Source: WHSW01 sp963828755
GTDB lineage: Bacteria; Actinomycetota; Thermoleophilia; Solirubrobacterales; 70-9
Reading direction: 5' to 3'
DNA: 64,000 nt
Assembly (NCBI GenBank): GCA_963828755.1
Contig: CAWHFY010000003.1
Span: 198,514-262,513 of the forward strand
Both the position numbers and the translations under genes were made by a program. Below, one piece after another: positions 56,534-64,000 of the stretch. A model generated the notes under the pieces. The model did no database searches, was not told where the DNA came from, and saw nothing but the letters and a program-made list of their open reading frames with translations. Every line of letters starts with the position of its first letter. Position 1 is the first letter of the stretch.

Positions 56534-58783
56534 CTAAGCCCCGGCGTCTGCCGGCTTCGCCGCCGGCTCGCGCCCGTCCGCCTCGGCCTCGCCCGGCTCG
56601 AGCGGCTCGAGCTCGGGTTCGTGGGTGAGGTGGGGCAGCCACTCCAGCCAGCCCGGCAGGTACCAGTTCCAATCGCCGAGCAGCTTCATCGTCGCCGGCA
56701 GCAGCACCCCGCGGATGATCGTCGCGTCGATGAGAACCGCCATCGCGAGCCCGACGCCGAGCTGCTTGAAGATCAGCAGTGAGAGGGTGGCGAAGATGGC
56801 GAAGACCGCGATCATCACCACCGCGGCGCTGGTCACCACGCCCGCGGTGGTCTTGATCCCGTGCGCTACCGCCTCGTCGGTGGGCATCCCGCGATCGTAG
56901 GCCTCGCGGATCCGGGTGAGGATGAACACGTGGTAGTCCATCGAGAGGCCGAACAGGACCACGAACAGGAAGATCGGCATCCACGAGACGATCGCTCCGC
57001 TCGACTCGAAGCCGAGCAGCGACTCCAGATGGCCTTCCTGGAAGATCCAGACAAGGATTCCGTAGGCCGCCCCGACCGAGAGCAGGTTGAGCACGATCGC
57101 CTTGAATGGGATGACGATCGAGCGGAAGGTGAAGAGGAGTAGGACGAACGCAGCCACCAGCACGAATCCGAACACCAGGGGCGCGTGCGACTTGAGCGTG
57201 TCGGTGAAGTCCTCCGATTCGGCGGTGTAGCCGGTCACGTCGGCGGTTACGCCCGGCACTCCTCCGACCGTCGCCGGAATCAGATCGTCCCGCAGCGCGG
57301 CAAGCGCCGCCGTCGATTGCGAGTCGCTGCCGTCTCCGGCCAGCGGGATGCTGACCTGGGCGACCGTGCGGTCGGTGCTGATCTCGGTCGTGATCGGCTG
57401 CTCGAAGTCAGCGCTGGAAGCGGCCCGCTCACGTAGGTCTGCGATCGCCCCGTTCACCTCGGATGAGGTCACGTCCTCGGCGCTGACCGCGACTATCGCC
57501 GGAATCGGCCCACCGGGGAAGACCGCTTGAATCTGGTTGTAGGTCTGGATCACCGAGAGGTCTTGTGGCAGCGTCCTGACACTCGGGTTCGCCGTGTGAA
57601 GGCGGAAGGCGGGGATCGACAGGATCACCAGCAAGCCGCCCGCGGCAACGACCGAAACCACGGGGTGGCGGAGCGCCGGGTTGAGGATCCGCGACCAAAG
57701 CGCGCTCTCCCCGGCGTTCCACGGCTGGTCCTTGATGATCGGGACCCCGCCCTTTTCGATTCGGTCACCCAGCCAGGCCAAAGTCGCCGGGAGGACGGTC
57801 AGTGATCCCACGACGGCGACGGCGACGACGAGGATCGTGCCGGTGGCGAACGACTGAAACGTCGACGCCCCAGCCAGGTACATCCCGGCCATCGCGATCA
57901 TCACCGTGAATCCGGAGATCATCACCGCGCGCCCGGAGGTGGCGGCCGCGGCCGCCAACGATGCCGATTCACTGCGCCCGGACTCGCGTTCCTCGCGTTC
58001 GCGGCGCAGGTAGAACATCGAGTAGTCGACCCCCACCGCAAGCCCGATCAGCAGGATCACCTCGTTTACCGAGCTGTCCACTCCGCTGAGTTGGCTGATC
58101 GGGCCCATCAGCCCGATCGTGGCCAGTACCGCGGTCAGCGCCAGCAGCAGGGGCACGCCGGCAGCGACGAGCGCGCCGAAAGCGAGCAACAGAATAAGCA
58201 GGGTGATCGGCAGAGAGGTGAACAGCGCCTGCTTGAAGTCGTCGCTGATCGACTCGTTGAGCTGCTTGTTGACGCTGGCGTCGCCGGTTTCGCCGATCGT
58301 GAAGCCCGGATTGGCCGCCTGCGCGGCGCTTACCGCAGCAAGGGCCGGCGCCACTCGATCCTGTACTTCGGTGTCGTCACCGGCGATCTTGAAGCGAAGC
58401 AGAGCGGCGTGGCCGTCGGCCGAGATCTGGCCGCTATTGCCCGCCGCGTAGGGGCTCTCGAACTCGTCAGCGTAGGGCACCTGGTGGAGACGCTGCTGCA
58501 CGTCCGCGACCGCGGCGCGGAAGCCCGGGTCGGTTGCCGCCTCGGTGTCGCTCTGGATCAGCACCAGCTCTTCGGCGCTCCTCGGGAACGCACCCTGAAT
58601 CGCCTCGTCGGCGCGCCCGGACTCTCCCACCCCGAGCTCGTCCTGCTGGAGGACCTGCGTCCCAACCGCGCCGCCGATCGCAAAGGAGAGGATCACAAAT
58701 GCCAGCCAGCCCCAGATCGCCGTCTTACGGTGGGTGGCGCTCCAGCGCCCGGCGCGGGCTGCGAGGCTGCGGGGCTGATTCAT
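56534..58783 (-). CDS. MMPL/RND family transporter
   Basis: 749 residues: a membrane helix at about 22-40, two large extracytoplasmic loops and ~12 helices in two halves. Conserved V-N-E-V-I-L-L-I-G-L-A-V-G-V-D-Y-S-M-F (first half) and F-V-V-L-F-G-L-S-M-D-Y-H-V-F-I-L-T-R-I-R-E (second half) carry the proton-relay Asp-Tyr pairs. The C-terminus is a short acidic tail. Exports lipids or drugs using proton motive force; the cargo is unknown. ATG 58783 has GGAGG upstream. It is 26 nt upstream of the LuxR gene. Confidence 0.93.
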   Translation of the reverse strand: MNQPRSLAARAGRWSATHRKTAIWGWLAFVILSFAIGGAVGTQVLQQDELGVGESGRADEAIQGAFPRSAEELVLIQSDTEAATDPGFRAAVADVQQRLHQVPYADEFESPYAAGNSGQISADGHAALLRFKIAGDDTEVQDRVAPALAAVSAAQAANPGFTIGETGDASVNKQLNESISDDFKQALFTSLPITLLILLLAFGALVAAGVPLLLALTAVLATIGLMGPISQLSGVDSSVNEVILLIGLAVGVDYSMFYLRREREERESGRSESASLAAAAATSGRAVMISGFTVMIAMAGMYLAGASTFQSFATGTILVVAVAVVGSLTVLPATLAWLGDRIEKGGVPIIKDQPWNAGESALWSRILNPALRHPVVSVVAAGGLLVILSIPAFRLHTANPSVRTLPQDLSVIQTYNQIQAVFPGGPIPAIVAVSAEDVTSSEVNGAIADLRERAASSADFEQPITTEISTDRTVAQVSIPLAGDGSDSQSTAALAALRDDLIPATVGGVPGVTADVTGYTAESEDFTDTLKSHAPLVFGFVLVAAFVLLLFTFRSIVIPFKAIVLNLLSVGAAYGILVWIFQEGHLESLLGFESSGAIVSWMPIFLFVVLFGLSMDYHVFILTRIREAYDRGMPTDEAVAHGIKTTAGVVTSAAVVMIAVFAIFATLSLLIFKQLGVGLAMAVLIDATIIRGVLLPATMKLLGDWNWYLPGWLEWLPHLTHEPELEPLEPGEAEADGREPAAKPADAGA

Positions 58784-58913
58784 CGCTGGGGCTCCTCCCG
58801 ATTCCCCCTACCTGGTTGGCAGCCAGACCCTCTCATCCGACCGTACGAAGTCAAGGCATCGAGCCGCCGCGCGTCGCGAGGCGTTCTGGCGGTACGCGAG
58901 ATACTTCGTAAAC

Positions 58914-58983
58914 GTGAACGCCGACGAGAAGCTAAGGCTTTGTCGCGCCCGCTATGACGCGTTCAACCGGCGAGATCTCGACG
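58914..58983 (+). pseudogene. SnoaL-like N-terminal fragment
   Basis: GTG 58914, with GATACT 8 nt upstream, reads N-A-D-E-K-L-R-L-C-R-A-R-Y-D-A-F-N-R-R-D, the NTF2 N-terminal helix, for about 23 residues. It then stops resembling the family at 58983, where the oppositely oriented secreted-protein gene ends. Gene and promoter are present but the body is gone. Confidence 0.5.
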
Positions 58984-59865
58984 ATTGGTCACGTCCTCGC
59001 AGTAGGCGTAGGCGGTCACCGGCTCGCCCTGCGGCAGCGCGGTGGCGACCCGGACAAGCCAACCCCGCTTGCCGGTTCGGCGCGACGCGAGCAGGGACAC
59101 ATGGTCGCCGCTCGCTGGTGGGGTGTCGAAGCCACCGGAGACTGCCCTTGTCCCCGGCTTGCAGCGCGCGACCACATCGGTGACGGTGAAGTCGATTGCC
59201 CCGCCGCCGACGAGCCTGGTCGCCGTGGCTCGCTTGAGCGCATCGCCCTCGTGACAGTAGGCGAACGAGAGCAGCCCACCCGGATTGCCGCCGAGGTTGC
59301 CCACGGCGACCTCCCAGGAGCGTTCACCGACGCGGCGCGAGGTGTGGGCGATTACCTGGGTAGTCGCCCCGCCGCGGTTGAGCTCGCCGTAGAACCCGCC
59401 CGAGATCGCCGTGGTCCCGTTCGTGCACTTGGCGCCGAGGACCACCTCCGGCGTCCCCCCTGCGATCGTCGTCTTCTCGAAGCTGAGCCTGATCTGCTCC
59501 GAGCGGCAGTAAGCGAACACCTTCAGGTTGCCGCTCGAGCCACCGCGGTTGAGGCTGGTCAAGTACCAGACACGCTGGCTGCGGCGCGATCCGGCGATCG
59601 CGATTCGCGCGCGGAGCGGGTCGCCGGGGTCGAAGCCGGTTTCAAACCCTCCGCTGACCGCGGTCGTGCCCGGCTTGCAGACCGCCCTGGGGCTTCCGAA
59701 GTCGCCCGGGATCACCGTGGTCGAGCCCGCCTCGGTCGTCAGCGGCGCAGCGAAGGCGGCGCCGGCTCCGAGCGTTGCCGTGGCGGCACCCACGGCGACG
59801 AGCGCAGCGCGACGCGGTGTCGCCCACCGCGCCGCGCGACCCGATCTCCACCGTTTTGCCCCCAT
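58963..59865 (-). CDS. Exported three-repeat protein of unknown function, probably cut at the C-terminus
   Basis: 300 residues. Signal peptide near 15-42 (A-A-L-V-A-V-G-A-A-T-A-T-L-G-A-G-A-A-F-A-A). Three copies of a ~75-residue unit: C-K-P-G-T-T-A-V-S-G-G-F, C-T-N-G-T-T-A-I-S-G-G-F and C-K-P-G-T-R-A-V-S-G-G-F, each followed by a W and a closing (A/T)-Y-C. Each pair of cysteines probably forms a disulfide. After the third A-Y-C the end E-D-V-T-N-R-R-D-L-A-G is antisense to the SnoaL fragment, so the original C-terminus may be lost. ATG 59865 with TATCGA 6 nt upstream. Confidence 0.75.
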   Translation of the reverse strand: MGAKRWRSGRAARWATPRRAALVAVGAATATLGAGAAFAAPLTTEAGSTTVIPGDFGSPRAVCKPGTTAVSGGFETGFDPGDPLRARIAIAGSRRSQRVWYLTSLNRGGSSGNLKVFAYCRSEQIRLSFEKTTIAGGTPEVVLGAKCTNGTTAISGGFYGELNRGGATTQVIAHTSRRVGERSWEVAVGNLGGNPGGLLSFAYCHEGDALKRATATRLVGGGAIDFTVTDVVARCKPGTRAVSGGFDTPPASGDHVSLLASRRTGKRGWLVRVATALPQGEPVTAYAYCEDVTNRRDLAG

Positions 59866-59973
59866 CAGCTGTCGATATCGATCGATCGCGCCACTGCATC
59901 GCAATTATGGACTCAACGGCGGCACGAAGGCTCCGATGCGCCTTCCATACGGACCGACACAAAGCCCTGCTCG

Positions 59974-61230
59974 TCAGCGGACCTCGCCGTAGATGTAGCG
60001 CTCCCCGAGCAGCTTGGTCACGGTGACGAGGTGATATCCGCGCGAGCGCAGGGTGTCGACGATGTGAGGCAGTGCGGCGACCGTGTCGCCTCGCGGGCCC
60101 CCTCCGTCGTGCATGAGGATGATCGCGCCCGGATGAGCCCCGGAGACCGCTCGGTCGTAGATCGTCCCGGAGCCCGGCATCGCCCAGTCGACGGTGTCGA
60201 CGTCCCAGAGCACGGTCGAGACGCGGTTGGCCCGGGCCGCATCCACGACGCTCGGGCCTACCGCGCCGTAGGGAGGCCGGAAGAGGCAGGGCCGAAAGCC
60301 GGTGGCCTGCTCGATGCGCTTACCCGTCTCGGCGATGCTCGCCGCTCCCGGGTTGATCTCGTGACCTAGCGAGTGATTGCCGATCTCATGCCCATGTTCG
60401 AGCAGCCGGTTCATCACCTCCGATCGTCCCGGCACCTGGCTGCCGACCTCGAAGAAGGTCCCCTTCGCATGCCGGTGATCGAGGATCTGCATGACCGAGC
60501 TCGTATACGAGCTCGGTCCGTCGTCGAAGGTGAGGGCGATCCATTTGCGACGCGAGGGACCGGAGGTGATCGGGTTCGAGGTCGAGCTGGTGCACCCGAC
60601 CCTGCGAACGGGATGGATGCGCAAGGTGTAGAAGCCGGAGCCAGGCGCCCGATCGAGGCATGTATTGGTCGCCCGGTGCTGCGGGGCCTTGTCCTCGTCG
60701 CCGGGGGTGGGCACGCACCCGGACGAGGTCCAGCCGCTGGCGACCGTCCACCTGAGCCGCCCCGATCCAAGCGACCGCAGCGGTAGGCGCAGTTGCAGCT
60801 TGGATCGCCCGACTCCCACGGCCTGAGCGTCCACGCGACCGAGCCTACGCGTCGCCCCCGTGTCCCCATAGCTCGACTCGCCCAACGTCAGGTTGCCGCC
60901 TCGCACATGACCGCCGACGCACAGCAACCGCCGGCCGAGCCGACGTCCCTCGACCTCCAGGCACAGGTAACGCTCGTCCGCGCTCTCGACGTGGGAGGGA
61001 AACCGAGCCAACTCGTGCAGCGGCGGCAGCTCTCCGCGTAGCTTGACCACGAAACGGACGCCGCGCCCGTCCTGGCTCAGGCGGACGCGGCCGAGATCGA
61101 GCGGTCCGCCGGCGTCGGGCGGATCGGAGCCGCTCGACCCACCCGCGGCGCCGAGGGAGGGGCCGGATGCGGCCACAAGGATCAGCATCGCGGCCGTGGC
61201 CATGGCCACGGCTATGGCGACCCGCCCCAT
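59974..61230 (-). CDS. Polysaccharide deacetylase (NodB fold) with N-terminal accessory domain
   Basis: 418 residues. Signal anchor at about 5-25. About 45-200: a beta-rich domain with C-pairs (L-C-V-G-G-H, S-S-G-C-V-P-T, T-N-T-C-L-D). About 220-410: NodB catalytic domain, W-I-A-L-T-F-D-D-G-P-S-S-Y-T (metal Asp and catalytic Asp), H-E-I-G-N-H-S-L-G-H (two His metal ligands), F-R-P-P-Y-G-A, I-L-M-H-D-G-G (catalytic His). All five motifs are present. It would deacetylate cell-wall or other extracellular N-acetyl sugars. ATG 61230; a leaderless promoter with TATACAT is likely. Confidence 0.92.
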   Translation of the reverse strand: MGRVAIAVAMATAAMLILVAASGPSLGAAGGSSGSDPPDAGGPLDLGRVRLSQDGRGVRFVVKLRGELPPLHELARFPSHVESADERYLCLEVEGRRLGRRLLCVGGHVRGGNLTLGESSYGDTGATRRLGRVDAQAVGVGRSKLQLRLPLRSLGSGRLRWTVASGWTSSGCVPTPGDEDKAPQHRATNTCLDRAPGSGFYTLRIHPVRRVGCTSSTSNPITSGPSRRKWIALTFDDGPSSYTSSVMQILDHRHAKGTFFEVGSQVPGRSEVMNRLLEHGHEIGNHSLGHEINPGAASIAETGKRIEQATGFRPCLFRPPYGAVGPSVVDAARANRVSTVLWDVDTVDWAMPGSGTIYDRAVSGAHPGAIILMHDGGGPRGDTVAALPHIVDTLRSRGYHLVTVTKLLGERYIYGEVR

Positions 61231-61304
61231 CGGCCGATATGTATACCAATGCCGGTGTCGGGCACCGGCATGCGGGCGACGCGCCGCCTCCCGAGGGCCC
61301 TCGG

Positions 61305-63683
<2,379 letters not shown>

Positions 63684-63724
63684 CGTGTCTCCGTCGGGCC
63701 GTTCACCTCGCCGGCGTCACCGGT

Positions 63725-63769
63725 CGAGCGTTACATTCGCGTCGATAGGCGACGCCAACGTAACGCTCG
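63725..63769. promoter_or_regulatory. 45-bp interrupted palindrome upstream of the UvrA-like gene
   Basis: Outer arms CGAGCGTTAC / GTAACGCTCG (10 of 10 paired) and inner arms GCGTCG / CGACGC (6 of 6) are symmetric around base 63747. CCTATCGA on the minus strand inside it could be the -10. It probably binds a TetR- or MarR-like dimer repressing the gene. Confidence 0.7.
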
Positions 63770-63795
63770 CCATGTTCGTCCGTTGGGCCGAACGC

Positions 63796-64000
63796 CTAAG
63801 CGCCGGCCGGCGCGATGTTCTGATTGAGCCGGAAGATGTTGTCCGGGTCCCACTCGTTCTTCAACGCGACTAGTCGGGCGTACTTGTCCTCGCCATAGGC
63901 CTCGCGGAGCCGGGAGGCACCTTCGTCGCTCCCGATGAAGTTGGGGTAGGCCCCCCGGCCGATACCGAACGGGCGCATCGCCTCGGCAAAGCCTCGGGTC
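63796..64000 (-). CDS. FAD-dependent oxidoreductase, berberine-bridge C-terminus (5' end outside window)
   Basis: The visible last ~67 codons form the BBE segment: Y-P-N-F-I-G-S-D-E-G-A and Y-A-R-L-V-A-L-K-N-E-W-D-P-D-N-I-F-R-L-N-Q-N-I, the pattern W-D-P-x-N-x-F-R-x-N-x-N-I that closes the substrate side of berberine-bridge-like flavoprotein oxidases. The frame is open to the window end, so the FAD-binding PCMH domain lies beyond it. Confidence 0.88.
   Translation of the reverse strand, partial: TRGFAEAMRPFGIGRGAYPNFIGSDEGASRLREAYGEDKYARLVALKNEWDPDNIFRLNQNIAPAGA

Overview
The window is GC-rich DNA, densely coding on both strands, of a soil-type Actinomycetota. The gene families point to class Thermoleophilia (Solirubrobacterales-like): tandem NTF2/SnoaL paralogues, several promoters fused to leaderless GTG/ATG starts (TANNNT, then 6-9 nt, then the start codon), DUF1918, DUF2182/DUF1326, and class IIb UvrA. 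This placement is inferred from gene content, not from an rRNA or a marker phylogeny. There is no rRNA, CRISPR array, transposase, integrase or replication origin in the window.

Layout. 1-4.9 kb: sulfatase (cut by the window edge), a frameshifted cytochrome P450 and an acyl-CoA dehydrogenase. 4.9-9.7 kb: core genes (tRNA-Ala(TGC), glutamate dehydrogenase, an acidic protein, a GAF-GGDEF diguanylate cyclase) up to an intact tRNA-Ala(CGC). 9.7-17.1 kb: small accessory genes (GNAT, AraC + NmrA-like + DUF2269, a twice-frameshifted AlkD, DUF1801, VOC, NTF2-like proteins, SMP-30 lactonase). 17.1-21.3 kb: DUF1918, a CmoB-like methyltransferase, and an eroding array of SnoaL paralogues. 21.3-26.6 kb: a signalling block with a membrane sensor overlapping an adenylate cyclase, a wrecked secreted-protein gene, then a GAF-PP2C-HATPase phosphatase with two STAS antagonists (a partner-switching circuit). 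26.6-35.2 kb: ferric-reductase-like oxidoreductase, lipoproteins, NfeD-like protein, DUF2182/DUF1326, an SDR and a SulP permease. 35.8-41.7 kb: a metabolic module of mesaconyl-CoA transferase, mesaconyl-CoA hydratase, a CitE/Mcl-like lyase and pyruvate phosphate dikinase. 41.7-48.9 kb: decayed quinoprotein-like and LuxR genes, an RTX protein, two fragments of glucose-6-phosphate dehydrogenase and a quinone reductase. 48.9-64 kb: LamG protein, ECF sigma factor with SnoaL domain, DHFR-like reductase, decarboxylase, methyltransferase/cupin pair, LuxR-TPR regulator, MMPL exporter, three-repeat secreted protein, polysaccharide deacetylase, UvrA-like ABC protein and the end of a berberine-bridge-type oxidase.

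The most unusual feature is not a gene. The 42-nt 3' half of the tRNA-Ala(CGC) gene recurs downstream, exactly or nearly, at about 17.05, 18.50, 35.47 and 46.88 kb, always in the same orientation and without the 5' half. Two of these copies carry the same ~64-bp hairpin-containing block 146-148 bp upstream. A tRNA-Arg 3' half, a ruined tRNA-Met and three copies of an unrelated ~85-bp repeat lie in the same interval. This looks like an old integration hot spot where elements piled up and lost their recombinases. It would explain the many truncated and frameshifted genes, although sequencing indels could account for some of them.

The best metabolic story is the 35.8-41.7 kb module. Its enzymes match the steps converting propionyl-CoA plus glyoxylate through beta-methylmalyl-CoA and mesaconyl-CoA toward pyruvate, which the adjacent dikinase could turn into phosphoenolpyruvate.
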